Positions 26,109-38,133 of a stretch of DNA of 64,000 nucleotides are shown here, in pieces. This DNA comes from Sphingobium sp. TKS (GTDB lineage Bacteria > Pseudomonadota > Alphaproteobacteria > Sphingomonadales > Sphingomonadaceae). The stretch lies in the NCBI RefSeq assembly GCF_001563265.1, contig NZ_CP005088.1, forward strand, positions 1-64,000. Direction: 5' to 3'. How positions within the stretch are numbered: the first letter of the stretch is position 1; each line of letters starts with the position of its first letter. The translations under genes and the position numbers were made by a program. The notes under the pieces were generated by a model. The model was given only the letters and a program-made list of their open reading frames with translations. It was not told the origin of the DNA and ran no database searches.

Positions 26109-26494
26109 TCCTCGACACCTCGGCCCTGGTCGCGATCCTCTATCGCGAACCCGAAGCGGCGACCTTCGCACAAGCCATCCATGATGCCGATGCCTGCCGC
26201 ATCAGCGTCGCCAGCTATGTCGAGCTGTCGATGGTCATCGAACGCCAGCTCGGTCCCGAAGGGATGCGCCAGACCGAAGCCTTCTTTCGCCGCGCCGGCA
26301 TCACGATCGAACCGGTGACGCTCGATCATGGCGAACTGGCGCGACAGGCGTTTCTCGATTTCGGCAAGGGCCGCCACAAAGCGGGCCTGAACTTTGGCGA
26401 CTGCTTTTCCTATGCGCTGGCCAAGGCGACCGACGAGCCGCTGTTGTTCAAGGGCAATGATTTTGCCCTGACGGACATAGAGGCGGCGGCATAA
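26105..26494 (+). CDS. vapC: VapC-type PIN-domain toxin
   Basis: PIN-domain ribonuclease of 129 residues. The acidic active-site residues are D4 (ILDTSAL), E40 (SYVELSMV) and D99 (NFGDCFSYALA), with FKGNDF after them. VapC toxins cut tRNA or rRNA. It overlaps vapB upstream and touches the next gene by one base, so three or four genes may be co-transcribed. Confidence 0.88.
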   Translation: MILDTSALVAILYREPEAATFAQAIHDADACRISVASYVELSMVIERQLGPEGMRQTEAFFRRAGITIEPVTLDHGELARQAFLDFGKGRHKAGLNFGDCFSYALAKATDEPLLFKGNDFALTDIEAAA

Positions 26495-26799
26495 TGCGCG
26501 CGGTGCACGACAAGATCGAAGGCCCCTTCGCCATCGAGGAGAATATCGCCCTCTATGGCATGGTCGCTGGCGATGCGACGCTGCATCGGGGCATCCGTTT
26601 CATCCTCCACGGCACAATTACGGGCAACCTGACGATCGAGACCGGCGCGCGCGCAATCATCCATGGCACGGTGGCGGGACGCATCTACAACGAAGGCGGT
26701 CGCGTCGAGATCTTCGGGATCGCCGATGCCGTCGCCAACGGCTCGCGCGACGCCATCACGATCATCGATCCCGCCGCCCATGTCCGGGGCCGGCCATGA
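26494..26799 (+). CDS. Bactofilin-like small beta-helix protein
   Basis: Protein of 101 residues made of short hydrophobic repeats (VAGDATLHRGIRFILHGTITG, NLTIETGARAIIHGTVAGRI) like those of polymer-forming bactofilins, but shorter than typical ones. It starts one base after vapC and overlaps the next gene by 4 bp. The role is unknown; its position between vapBC and an integrase is unusual for a cytoskeletal protein. Confidence 0.5.
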   Translation: MRAVHDKIEGPFAIEENIALYGMVAGDATLHRGIRFILHGTITGNLTIETGARAIIHGTVAGRIYNEGGRVEIFGIADAVANGSRDAITIIDPAAHVRGRP

Positions 26800-27194
26800 C
26801 CCAGATCGGCGGTGTCCCCGACATGCACGACGAGGATGATTACCCGTATGACAATCCCGTGTCCCGCGCCCAGGCCGAGAGCTTGCGGGAGCAGGCCCGC
26901 GCGGGCGGGTTGCGGTTTGAGGCCTATCTGCCCCCGGCGCTGGCCGACTGGCTGTTGGAACCGATCGAGCGCGGCATGTTCGCCGATCCTTCGGAGGCGG
27001 TGTTCGCGATCGTCGGCAACTTCCGCGATCTGGAGCCGCATCGTGATCTGCGCGACGCGTTGCTGCGCCGGTTGTTGCAGGCGGCGGTCGATGATCCGAG
27101 GCCGGGCACTCCCCATGAACAGGTGCAAGCGGAGATGGCGCGCCGTCGCGTCGAACCGCGCGCCGCGCCCGCACGCTGGCGGAGAGAGGGGTAA
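26796..27194 (+). CDS. ParD-like hypothetical protein
   Basis: Protein of 132 residues. The central segment RFEAYLPPALADWLLEPIERGMFADPSEAVFAIV resembles the RHH/antitoxin pattern of ParD (a short strand, a helix, a G-x-F-x-S/D-P-S-E turn, then a helix). No ParE toxin follows. It overlaps both neighbours, the last being the integrase (TAATG). It may control the recombinase. Confidence 0.45.
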   Translation: MTQIGGVPDMHDEDDYPYDNPVSRAQAESLREQARAGGLRFEAYLPPALADWLLEPIERGMFADPSEAVFAIVGNFRDLEPHRDLRDALLRRLLQAAVDDPRPGTPHEQVQAEMARRRVEPRAAPARWRREG

Positions 27195-28156
27195 TGGCTC
27201 AGCTCGCCCCCCTTCCCTCGCCCACGCTGGCCTTGCCGGCGCTGATCGCGTCGGCCGACGACCGCGCGCGGTTGCGGTTCCTGGAGTTTTTCGCCGTCAC
27301 CATCCGCAACGCGCATACGCGCCGCGCCTATGCGCGCGCGGCTGGCGACTTCCTGACCTGGGTAGCGGCGCGCGGGGTCACGTCCCTTGGGGCCGTGCAG
27401 CCGCTCCACGTCGGCGCGTGGATCGAGGCGCTGGGAGGCGAGATGAGCGCGCCCAGCGTCAAGCAGCAGCTCGCCGGCGTGCGTCGGCTGTTCGACTGGC
27501 TGGTGATAGGCCAGGTCATGCCGGTGAACCCCGCCGCATCGGTGCGCGGGCCGGCGCATAGTCAGCGGCGCGGCAAGACGCCGGTGCTGGCCCCCGACGA
27601 GGCGCGGCGGCTGCTTGATACGATCGACGTGGGTGGGCCGGCGGGTCTGCGCGACCGCGCGCTAATCGGGCTGATGGTCTATTCGTTCGCGCGGATCGGC
27701 GCGGCGCTCTCCATGCGTGTCGAGGACGTTTTCATGCAGAACCGCCGTCTCTGGGTGCGGCTGCACGAAAAGGGCGGCAAGCAGCACGAAATGCCCTGCC
27801 ACCATAATCTTGAGGACTATCTGACCGCCTATATCGACGGGTGTGAGCTGCGCGCGCAAGCCAAGGGGCCGTTGTTCCGCACGATCGCGCGCGGGACCAA
27901 GCGGCTAAGCGACACTCCCCTGCCCCAGGCCAATGCGTTCGCGATGGTGCGCCGACGCGCGGTGGCGGCCGAGATCGGCACGGCGATCGGCAACCATTCG
28001 TTCCGCGCGACCGGGATTACCACTTACCTGAAGAACGGCGGCACGCTGGAGACGGCCGCGACGATGGCGAACCATAGCTCCACGCGCACGACCCAGCTCT
28101 ACGATCGGAGGCCCGATGACGTGACGCTCGATGAGGTGGAACGGGTGTTGATCTAG
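27194..28156 (+). CDS. Tyrosine recombinase/integrase
   Basis: XerC/D-like site-specific recombinase of 320 residues. A SAM-like core-binding domain (residues 25-115) is followed by the catalytic domain with R167, K195, H268-x2-R271, H294 and nucleophile Y303. It could resolve plasmid multimers or integrate a mobile segment. The stop codon TAG is exactly where an IS630-family element has inserted; the original stop appears unchanged. It is the last gene of the vapBC-bactofilin-ParD-like row. Confidence 0.85.
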   Translation: MAQLAPLPSPTLALPALIASADDRARLRFLEFFAVTIRNAHTRRAYARAAGDFLTWVAARGVTSLGAVQPLHVGAWIEALGGEMSAPSVKQQLAGVRRLFDWLVIGQVMPVNPAASVRGPAHSQRRGKTPVLAPDEARRLLDTIDVGGPAGLRDRALIGLMVYSFARIGAALSMRVEDVFMQNRRLWVRLHEKGGKQHEMPCHHNLEDYLTAYIDGCELRAQAKGPLFRTIARGTKRLSDTPLPQANAFAMVRRRAVAAEIGTAIGNHSFRATGITTYLKNGGTLETAATMANHSSTRTTQLYDRRPDDVTLDEVERVLI

Positions 28157-29316
28157 TCACCTGGAACTGAAGTAAGCTTCATTGTATAAGCCCTTGTAGA
28201 TCAGACGGAGGTTAATGTGATGGCGGGCAGACGGGCGGATTTGGTTGTCTTGAGCGGAGATGACCGGCGTTTTCTCGAAGCTCAGGTCCGCCGCCACAAA
28301 GCGCCGCGTTCACTCTCTGATCGATGCCGGATGGTCCTGCTTTGTGCAGAAGGGCTGCAGAGCAAGGAAGTCGCCGAACGCCTGGGCGTTCACGAGCACA
28401 CGGTTGGCAAATGGCGCCGCCGGTTCGTGCAGGCTGGCATTGAAGGACTGACTGACGAATATCGTGCGGGTCGGCCACGAACAGTATCTGACACGCAAGT
28501 AGCTCAGGTGATCGAGCGTACGCTGAACACGACCCCCAAGGACGCCACGCATTGGTCGATCCGTTCCATGGCCGCCAAGTCCGGGCTGTCACACACCACC
28601 ATCCGCCGGATCTGGGGCGCGTTCGGCCTGCAGCCGCACCGGTCCGAGACATTCAAGCTGTCCACCGATCCGCTATTTGTCGACAAGGTGCAGGACATAG
28701 TCGGGCTCTACATGTCGCCGCCGAACCGGGCGATCGTGCTGTGCGTGGATGAAAAATCGCAAATCCAGGCGCTGGATCGCGAGCAGCCGGTCTTGCCCAT
28801 GGCGCCGGGGGTTCCTGAGCGGCGCACCCATACCTACGTCCGCAATGGCACGACATCCCTGTTCGCCGCGCTCGACATTGCCACCGGCGCCGTGATCGGG
28901 AAATGCTACAAGCGCCATCGGGCAACCGAGTTCCTCGACTTCCTCAAGCGGATCGACGCCGCGATCCCCAAGGGGCCAGACGTCCACCTCGTGATGGACA
29001 ACTATGCGACCCACAAGACGCCAAAGATCAAGGCCTGGCTCGCACGCCGCCCGCATTGGCATGCTCACTTCACACCGACTTCGGCGTCCTGGATCAATCA
29101 GGTCGAACGATGGTTTGCAGAACTGACCCGCAAGCAGTTGCAGCGCGGTGTCCACCGATCAACCGCTGAACTTGAGACCGACATCACCGCATTCATCGCG
29201 GCGCACAACGAAAACCCCAAGCCCTACAAATGGGTCAAATCCGCCGACGAAATCCTCGCCGCCGTCAAACGATTCTGCCAAAAAACAATGAGCCGAACTT
29301 CAGATTCAGGTGACTA
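28154..29316 (+). mobile_element. IS630-family element
   Basis: The ends are inverted repeats, CTAGTCACCTGGAACTGAAG (28153-28172) and its counterpart at 29298-29317, matching at 18 of 20 positions. The element lies between TA dinucleotides (28154-28155 and 29315-29316), as expected for the TA target of IS630/mariner elements. Confidence 0.8.
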
Positions 29317-29317
29317 G
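28217..29317 (+). CDS. IS630-family transposase
   Basis: DDE transposase of 366 residues. The N-terminal HTH is [20 protein letters not shown]; the catalytic motifs are [22 protein letters not shown] and [17 protein letters not shown] precedes a GTG (28217) and an ATG (28220), either of which may be the start. The stop codon TAG is contributed by the inverted repeat and duplicated TA target. It appears intact. Confidence 0.9.
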   Translation: MMAGRRADLVVLSGDDRRFLEAQVRRHKAPRSLSDRCRMVLLCAEGLQSKEVAERLGVHEHTVGKWRRRFVQAGIEGLTDEYRAGRPRTVSDTQVAQVIERTLNTTPKDATHWSIRSMAAKSGLSHTTIRRIWGAFGLQPHRSETFKLSTDPLFVDKVQDIVGLYMSPPNRAIVLCVDEKSQIQALDREQPVLPMAPGVPERRTHTYVRNGTTSLFAALDIATGAVIGKCYKRHRATEFLDFLKRIDAAIPKGPDVHLVMDNYATHKTPKIKAWLARRPHWHAHFTPTSASWINQVERWFAELTRKQLQRGVHRSTAELETDITAFIAAHNENPKPYKWVKSADEILAAVKRFCQKTMSRTSDSGD

Positions 29318-29362
29318 CACTACTTTGGCAGTTTTTGTTCAGGCCTGTCTACGAGGAGCTTT

Positions 29363-29730
29363 TCACAATGGGGGCACCGAAGTGGCGGAGGCCTTATGAA
29401 GATGTTCAAGATCGCCTGTCGGATAGCTGGCATGCTCGGTTGTGGCGGCGGCCCCCCGACTCTTTTTTTTCCGCCCCGCTGCTTTGAGACGGCGGGCTTG
29501 AAGGAAAGCGTATGCGATCATTGTCATCAATGCATGTCGATGTAATCCAACCCAGGAGCGGCCTTCGAAATGATCGAGGCCCAGTTCTTCCTTGAGCTGC
29601 TGATGTGCTTGCTCGCAGATCCATCTCGCCTTGATCGTCGCGGCGAGCATTTTGAGGGTGGCGTCGGCAGGTAAATTTGAGACGTAGTTATAGCGCGACG
29701 ATCTGGGTGAGAGGTCAGCGACTATCAGGA
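29363..29730 (-). pseudogene. IS701/IS4-like transposase, C-terminal fragment
   Basis: About 120 codons with [49 protein letters not shown] and [12 protein letters not shown], typical of the C-terminal end of IS701-family transposases. The upstream part is lost at 29731, where the end of an IS21-like element begins. Confidence 0.75.
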
Positions 29731-29767
29731 TGAGAACAGATTGTCGCGGCGGGTTCATGGTGCCGGG

Positions 29768-32459
<2,692 letters not shown>

Positions 32460-32493
32460 TACCCATTCGTTCCGATCAATCCACTAGGGAGGT

Positions 32494-32696
32494 ATGGTGG
32501 CAAAAAACAATTCGGTCGCAAGAGTGCGGGGACCCCGCTCTGCGGCGCGGCGGCAGCATATATTGGCCACGACCCGCGATCTCTTCGTCAAACGCGGATT
32601 CCATCAGACCGGGATGGCCCAAATCGCCAGTTCATCCGGCATCGCGGTGGGGCAGATCTATCGGGACTTTGCCAACAAGGAGGCGATCATTGCCGC
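32494..32696 (+). pseudogene. TetR-family regulator, N-terminal fragment
   Basis: 68 codons with a strong ribosome binding site (AGGGAGG). The TetR helix-turn-helix is complete: RQHILATTRDLFVKRGFHQTGMAQIASSSGIAVGQIYRDFANKEAIIAAA. IS6100-D removes the ligand-binding domain, adding LLQKS from the IS end. The fragment could still make a DNA-binding peptide but not a normal dimer. Confidence 0.85.
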
Positions 32697-33576
32697 GGCT
32701 CTGTTGCAAAAATCGTGAAGCTTGAGCATGCTTGGCGGAGATTGGACGGACGGAACGATGACGGATTTCAAGTGGCGCCATTTCCAGGGTGATGTGATCC
32801 TGTGGGCGGTGCGCTGGTATTGTCGCTATCCGATCAGCTATCGCGACCTTGAGGAAATGCTGGCGGAACGCGGCATTTCGGTCGACCATACGACGATCTA
32901 TCGCTGGGTCCAGTGCTACGCCCCGGAGATGGAGAAGCGGCTGCGCTGGTTCTGGCGGCGTGGCTTTGATCCGAGCTGGCGCCTGGATGAAACCTACGTC
33001 AAGGTGCGGGGCAAGTGGACCTACCTGTACCGGGCAGTCGACAAGCGGGGCGACACGATCGATTTCTACCTGTCGCCGACCCGCAGCGCCAAGGCAGCGA
33101 AGCGGTTCCTGGGCAAGGCCCTGCGAGGCCTGAAGCACTGGGAAAAGCCTGCCACGCTCAATACCGACAAAGCGCCGAGCTATGGTGCAGCGATCACCGA
33201 ATTGAAGCGCGAAGGAAAGCTGGACCGGGAGACGGCCCACCGGCAGGTGAAGTATCTCAATAACGTGATCGAGGCCGATCACGGAAAGCTCAAGATACTG
33301 ATCAAGCCGGTGCGCGGTTTCAAATCGATCCCCACGGCCTATGCCACGATCAAGGGATTCGAAGTCATGCGAGCCCTGCGCAAAGGACAGGCTCGCCCCT
33401 GGTGCCTGCAGCCCGGCATCAGGGGCGAGGTGCGCCTTGTGGAGAGAGCTTTTGGCATTGGGCCCTCGGCGCTGACGGAGGCCATGGGCATGCTCAACCA
33501 CCATTTCGCAGCAGCCGCCTGATCGGCGCAGAGCGACAGCCTACCTCTGACTGCCGCCAATCTTTGCAACAGAGCC
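32697..33576 (+). mobile_element. IS6100 copy D
   Basis: 880 bp. The flanking 8-mers ATTGCCGC and CGCACCAC differ. It cuts a tetR gene on the left and an istB-like remnant on the right. Confidence 0.97.
32728..33522 (+). CDS. tnpA: IS6100 transposase (copy D)
   Basis: 264 residues, apparently identical to copy A. Confidence 0.95.
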   Translation: MLGGDWTDGTMTDFKWRHFQGDVILWAVRWYCRYPISYRDLEEMLAERGISVDHTTIYRWVQCYAPEMEKRLRWFWRRGFDPSWRLDETYVKVRGKWTYLYRAVDKRGDTIDFYLSPTRSAKAAKRFLGKALRGLKHWEKPATLNTDKAPSYGAAITELKREGKLDRETAHRQVKYLNNVIEADHGKLKILIKPVRGFKSIPTAYATIKGFEVMRALRKGQARPWCLQPGIRGEVRLVERAFGIGPSALTEAMGMLNHHFAAAA

Positions 33577-33719
33577 CGCACCACGTCTCCATCCTCACCA
33601 TGAATGGCGACAGCTACCGCCTCAAACAGTCCGCCGGCCGGCGCTCCGCCAGAAGGGTGGAGCAAAACCAGGCCACTGTGTCGGCCGACCCGAACACCGG
33701 AGAGATCCCGCCGACATAG
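33577..33719 (+). pseudogene. istB-like C-terminal remnant
   Basis: The frame entering from IS6100-D reads HHVSILTMNGDSYRLKQS and then a tail, which looks like the end of an IstB-type ATPase. Downstream, GGTGGAGCAAAACCAGGCCA (33654-33673) and an imperfect inverted copy near 33820-33841 resemble IS21-family end repeats. This is probably the relic of another IS21-like element. Confidence 0.45.
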
Positions 33720-33737
33720 CCGGGAGAAAACGGTCAC

Positions 33738-33781
33738 GACGACATGGAAAGGGCCCCGATCGGGGCCCTTTCCATGTCGTC
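33738..33781. repeat. Perfect 44-bp palindrome
   Basis: The arm of 20 bases beginning GACGACATGGAAAGGGCCCC at 33738 is matched without mismatch by its complement ending at 33781, around GATC. The GC-rich arms and TTTCC on the falling side could act as a terminator or an inverted dimer scar. It lies between the istB-like relic and the TonB receptor promoter. Confidence 0.9.
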
Positions 33782-33912
33782 ATCACGCCTCGACCGATGG
33801 CCTACTTTTACACCGCCACCCTGGCCGGATTTTGCTCCGCCGTTGACAGTCGCCGCTGATCCGAATATGGACCATGCTTCGAGCAGATAAAAGACAAACG
33901 AGGGGATGATTC

Positions 33913-36285
33913 ATGAGAGCTTATCTTTACTGTAGCGTCGCTGGGCTCCTGCTCGCGGGCGGGGGTGCCGCTTCGGCGCAAGACGCACCGGCATCGGCGC
34001 CCGCGCCGAACGCTGCGACCGCGCAGGGCGCAAACGAGATCGTGGTTACCGCGAATAAGCGCGAGGAAAAACTCAACAATGTCGGCCTGTCGATCACAGC
34101 GCTATCCGGTAATGCGCTGGCGGAGCGTAAGATAACGTCGCTTCAGGACGTCGCGTCCGCCATCCCTGGCCTTGCCTACGCGCAAAGCGCCACCAACACG
34201 CCGATCCTCACATTGCGTGGCGTAGGCTTCAACGAAAGCTCGCTCGGCGTCTACCCGGCGGTCAGCGTCTACGTCGACCAGGCCCCTCTTCCGTTTCCGG
34301 TTCTGGCAAGCCATTCGGCGTTCGATCTTCAGCGGATCGAGGTCCTGAAAGGCCCGCAGGGAACCTTGTTCGGCCAGAACTCAACCGGCGGTGCGATCAA
34401 CTATATCGCGGCCAAGCCGACCCGCAGCTTCACAGCAGGCGGCGACATCAGCTACGGCCGCTTCAACGAAATTGACGGCAATGCCTATCTGAGCGGCCCG
34501 ATCACCGAGAACCTGCGCGCCCGGATAGCTGTTAGCGGCACACACACCGATGACTGGCAGCGCAGCAACAGTCGCCCCTACGACACCAACGGAAAGGTCT
34601 CCTATATCACAGGGCGCGCCATCGTCGATTGGGATGCGTCGGACAGCGTGCGGTTCTCGCTCAGCCTGAATGCGTGGCGTGATACATCGGATCCGCAAGC
34701 CTCCCAATACATCGCACTTCGCGGCCAGAACCCTTTCGTGCAGCAATCGTCGATCGATTATCCGTTCTCGCCACAAAATCCCCGAGCAGCCGACTGGTCG
34801 ACGGGTATCAGTACGCCGCGCAGCGACCGCAAATTCTACCAGCCCGCGCTCCGCGCGGACATCGATCTCACCGAAGCGATCACGCTGACGTCGCTCACCT
34901 CTTACGGCCACTACACCCAGCGGCAGACGACCGATGGTGATGGCATGGCGCTTGCACAAGGCGATCTGGTCAGGGACGATGGCCGGATCACCACCTTCAA
35001 CCAGGAAGTGCGCCTTGCCAACTCGAGCAAGTCGGCGTTCCGATGGGTTCTCGGCGCCAACTATGAGCGCAGCCGCACTTACGAGAACCAGTTCCTCAAC
35101 TTCGCAGATTCGTCCCAGAACAATGCCGGTGCCAATTTCATCGATGCGGGGGGCGTATACAATCGCCAGCGGATCAGGAACTATGCTATCTTTGGGAACG
35201 CTGAATATGACCTGACGTCCAGGCTGACGCTGAAAGGCGCAGTTCGGTATACCAACAGCCACAATCACGCGCTGACATGCACCTACGACGGTGGGGACGG
35301 ACGGGTGGCGCAACTCCTCAACCTGCTGGGAAGCCTTCTCGGGACCGTGCCGTTCACGCCGATCGGCATCAATGACTGCTACGCGCTCAACCAGAACAAC
35401 GTCCCGGGGACGCCCTATATCGGCCAGCTCAACCAGCACAATGTGTCCTGGCGGGCCGGTGTGGACTATCATGTCGGGCCCACCTCGTTGCTCTATGCGA
35501 ACGTGTCTCGCGGGTATAAGGCAGGCAGCTTCCCGGTACTCGCTACCGCAAGCCAGTCCTCGCTGAACCCGGTGACACAGGAGCAACTCACTGCCTACGA
35601 AGCCGGCGCGAAGCTGGGTCTCTGGGATCGAAAGGTGCAGCTCAACCTGGCCGGCTTCTATTATGATTATCGTAACAAGCAGGTGCGCGGAAAGATCAAC
35701 GATCCATTGTTTTCCGTGCTCGACCTCCTCGCCAATGTTCCTAAATCGCGCGTCCTTGGTTTCGATGGAGATGTGACGATCAACCCCTTGCCGGGCCTTA
35801 GTCTCACAGGATCCCTCACCTATCTCGATAGCAAGGTCCAACGCTATTCGGGTTACAACGCGATCGGAGAGGTCAACAATTTCGCGGGCGACCGGCTGCC
35901 CTTCACGTCGAAGTGGAATGTCGGCCTCAATGCCGACTACAAGGCTCGGCTCGACAATGGCGGAGCGCCCTTCATCGGAATTACGATGAATGCGCGATCC
36001 TCGCAGGACGCGGTAATCGGCGGCGGACGCATCGTCATCCCACCATCGCCGGTGAACAAGGTACTTCCAGGATTGATTCATCCCTTCGAGATGAAGGGCT
36101 ACGCCACGTTCGACGCGCGGGTGGGATACGAGGCGCCGGATGGGCGCTGGACCGTGTCCCTCTGGGGCAAGAATATCTTCAACAAATATTACTTCACCAG
36201 CGTGATCACTTTCGACGACTCGATCTCGCGATTTGCTGCTCGGCCAGCGACCTATGGAGTCACGCTTGGCTTCAAGTTCGATTGA
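33913..36285 (+). CDS. TonB-dependent receptor
   Basis: Outer-membrane receptor of 790 residues with a signal peptide (MRAYLYCSVAGLLLAGGGAASAQ), a plug beginning NEIVVTANKREEKLNNVGLSI and containing IEVLKGPQGTLFGQNSTGGAINY, and a barrel ending RPATYGVTLGFKFD. GAGGGG lies before the ATG. It is paralogous to the receptor at 8982 and the fragment at 21484. It stands alone between IS6100 copies D and E, so its original pathway neighbours are gone; the ligand is unknown. Confidence 0.9.
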   Translation: MRAYLYCSVAGLLLAGGGAASAQDAPASAPAPNAATAQGANEIVVTANKREEKLNNVGLSITALSGNALAERKITSLQDVASAIPGLAYAQSATNTPILTLRGVGFNESSLGVYPAVSVYVDQAPLPFPVLASHSAFDLQRIEVLKGPQGTLFGQNSTGGAINYIAAKPTRSFTAGGDISYGRFNEIDGNAYLSGPITENLRARIAVSGTHTDDWQRSNSRPYDTNGKVSYITGRAIVDWDASDSVRFSLSLNAWRDTSDPQASQYIALRGQNPFVQQSSIDYPFSPQNPRAADWSTGISTPRSDRKFYQPALRADIDLTEAITLTSLTSYGHYTQRQTTDGDGMALAQGDLVRDDGRITTFNQEVRLANSSKSAFRWVLGANYERSRTYENQFLNFADSSQNNAGANFIDAGGVYNRQRIRNYAIFGNAEYDLTSRLTLKGAVRYTNSHNHALTCTYDGGDGRVAQLLNLLGSLLGTVPFTPIGINDCYALNQNNVPGTPYIGQLNQHNVSWRAGVDYHVGPTSLLYANVSRGYKAGSFPVLATASQSSLNPVTQEQLTAYEAGAKLGLWDRKVQLNLAGFYYDYRNKQVRGKINDPLFSVLDLLANVPKSRVLGFDGDVTINPLPGLSLTGSLTYLDSKVQRYSGYNAIGEVNNFAGDRLPFTSKWNVGLNADYKARLDNGGAPFIGITMNARSSQDAVIGGGRIVIPPSPVNKVLPGLIHPFEMKGYATFDARVGYEAPDGRWTVSLWGKNIFNKYYFTSVITFDDSISRFAARPATYGVTLGFKFD

Positions 36286-36401
36286 CGTGCGCCTGGCATG
36301 GGCGCCTGAGGGAGGGGGCACCGTCACGTCCCTCAATATTGTCGGCCTGGGACTTTGCAGGCCGGCAGACATCAAGCTTCACACCTGCTGGCGACTGGGA
36401 G

Positions 36402-37281
36402 GGCTCTGTTGCAAAGATTGGCGGCAGTCAGAGGTAGGCTGTCGCTCTGCGCCGATCAGGCGGCTGCTGCGAAATGGTGGTTGAGCATGCCCATGGCCTC
36501 CGTCAGCGCCGAGGGCCCAATGCCAAAAGCTCTCTCCACAAGGCGCACCTCGCCCCTGATGCCGGGCTGCAGGCACCAGGGGCGAGCCTGTCCTTTGCGC
36601 AGGGCTCGCATGACTTCGAATCCCTTGATCGTGGCATAGGCCGTGGGGATCGATTTGAAACCGCGCACCGGCTTGATCAGTATCTTGAGCTTTCCGTGAT
36701 CGGCCTCGATCACGTTATTGAGATACTTCACCTGCCGGTGGGCCGTCTCCCGGTCCAGCTTTCCTTCGCGCTTCAATTCGGTGATCGCTGCACCATAGCT
36801 CGGCGCTTTGTCGGTATTGAGCGTGGCAGGCTTTTCCCAGTGCTTCAGGCCTCGCAGGGCCTTGCCCAGGAACCGCTTCGCTGCCTTGGCGCTGCGGGTC
36901 GGCGACAGGTAGAAATCGATCGTGTCGCCCCGCTTGTCGACTGCCCGGTACAGGTAGGTCCACTTGCCCCGCACCTTGACGTAGGTTTCATCCAGGCGCC
37001 AGCTCGGATCAAAGCCACGCCGCCAGAACCAGCGCAGCCGCTTCTCCATCTCCGGGGCGTAGCACTGGACCCAGCGATAGATCGTCGTATGGTCGACCGA
37101 AATGCCGCGTTCCGCCAGCATTTCCTCAAGGTCGCGATAGCTGATCGGATAGCGACAATACCAGCGCACCGCCCACAGGATCACATCACCCTGGAAATGG
37201 CGCCACTTGAAATCCGTCATCGTTCCGTCCGTCCAATCTCCGCCAAGCATGCTCAAGCTTCACGATTTTTGCAACAGAGCC
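36402..37281 (-). mobile_element. IS6100 copy E
   Basis: 880 bp. The flanking 8-mers ACTGGGAG and TACCGTTT differ. Confidence 0.97.
36456..37250 (-). CDS. tnpA: IS6100 transposase (copy E)
   Basis: 264 residues, apparently identical to copy A. Confidence 0.95.
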   Translation of the reverse strand: MLGGDWTDGTMTDFKWRHFQGDVILWAVRWYCRYPISYRDLEEMLAERGISVDHTTIYRWVQCYAPEMEKRLRWFWRRGFDPSWRLDETYVKVRGKWTYLYRAVDKRGDTIDFYLSPTRSAKAAKRFLGKALRGLKHWEKPATLNTDKAPSYGAAITELKREGKLDRETAHRQVKYLNNVIEADHGKLKILIKPVRGFKSIPTAYATIKGFEVMRALRKGQARPWCLQPGIRGEVRLVERAFGIGPSALTEAMGMLNHHFAAAA

Positions 37282-37412
37282 TACCGTTTTGCGACGCGGG
37301 TTTCCAGAACAGTTTTGACAAAGTGCGGCCCGCAGATTTACGTTGCCGGCCCAGCAAGGCGATCGGCTCGTCAGAAACGGTCGTTTTGCAGAACCGCTGA
37401 GGAGCCGGGTTC

Positions 37413-38105
37413 ATGCAGGTGCTCGATACGGTTGGCTGGGTCGGTGATGGCGACGACACCGACTTCTTCCTCGCAATCGAGCGCACCTTCGATCTGCGCC
37501 TGCGCTCGAACCTGCCTTGGACAACGTTCGGCGAGGTGCGTGACCATGTCGTCGCGCATGTCGCAGCCTACAGCGGGGGCGGCACGACATGCGCCACGCA
37601 GATGACGTTCTACAGGCTTCGACGCGCGCTCGGGCTTGGCCGGCACGTCGGGCCGGATGCGCCGTTGGCGCCGCTGATCGGTGGGAAGCTGCGCCAAGCG
37701 TTCAGCGACCTGGAAGCCGATACCGACCTCAAGATGCCGGCGACGCGAGCCGGATGGCTTGGGATTGTCAGTGGTCTCTGCTTCGCTGTCGCGGTCGCGA
37801 TCCTCGCCTTCACGACGCTGGCACCTCCCCTTCGCATCTTCGCTGCTGGAGCGAGCGCCTACGCGGGGCTATGGTTACGGCACCTCGACCGCCGGCGATT
37901 ACCTCGGAGGTGCGACACTATCGGCGATCTCGCCCGACTGGTCACGGAGCAGAACCGTGGCAGGCTTGCCCGCGACGGCGCGCGCCTCACCGCCCCCGAG
38001 ATTTGGCGGATCATCCAGCAACTGGCCGCCGAGGAGAGCGGGATCGACCCCGATCTGATTGGGTCGGAAACGACCTTCTTCCGAGCCAAAGTGCGAGCAG
38101 CCTGA
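37413..38105 (+). CDS. Membrane protein with acyl-carrier-like N terminus
   Basis: Protein of 230 residues. The first 50 residues (DFFLAIERTFDLRLRSNLPWTTFGEVRDHVVAHV) resemble an acyl-carrier-protein helix bundle, without an obvious DSL phosphopantetheine site. Two hydrophobic helices follow at about residues 115-155 (GIVSGLCFAVAVAILAF, FAAGASAYAGLWL), then a basic cytosolic tail. Function is not assignable. It sits in a small group of membrane genes next to IS6100-E. Confidence 0.5.
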   Translation: MQVLDTVGWVGDGDDTDFFLAIERTFDLRLRSNLPWTTFGEVRDHVVAHVAAYSGGGTTCATQMTFYRLRRALGLGRHVGPDAPLAPLIGGKLRQAFSDLEADTDLKMPATRAGWLGIVSGLCFAVAVAILAFTTLAPPLRIFAAGASAYAGLWLRHLDRRRLPRRCDTIGDLARLVTEQNRGRLARDGARLTAPEIWRIIQQLAAEESGIDPDLIGSETTFFRAKVRAA

Positions 38106-38133
38106 TCAATGGCTTACTGGATTGCATAGATTG

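Noticed and set aside
34381..36375. A 664-codon minus-strand frame opposite the TonB receptor
   Set aside because: Shadow of the receptor barrel; no recognisable motif and no ribosome binding site.
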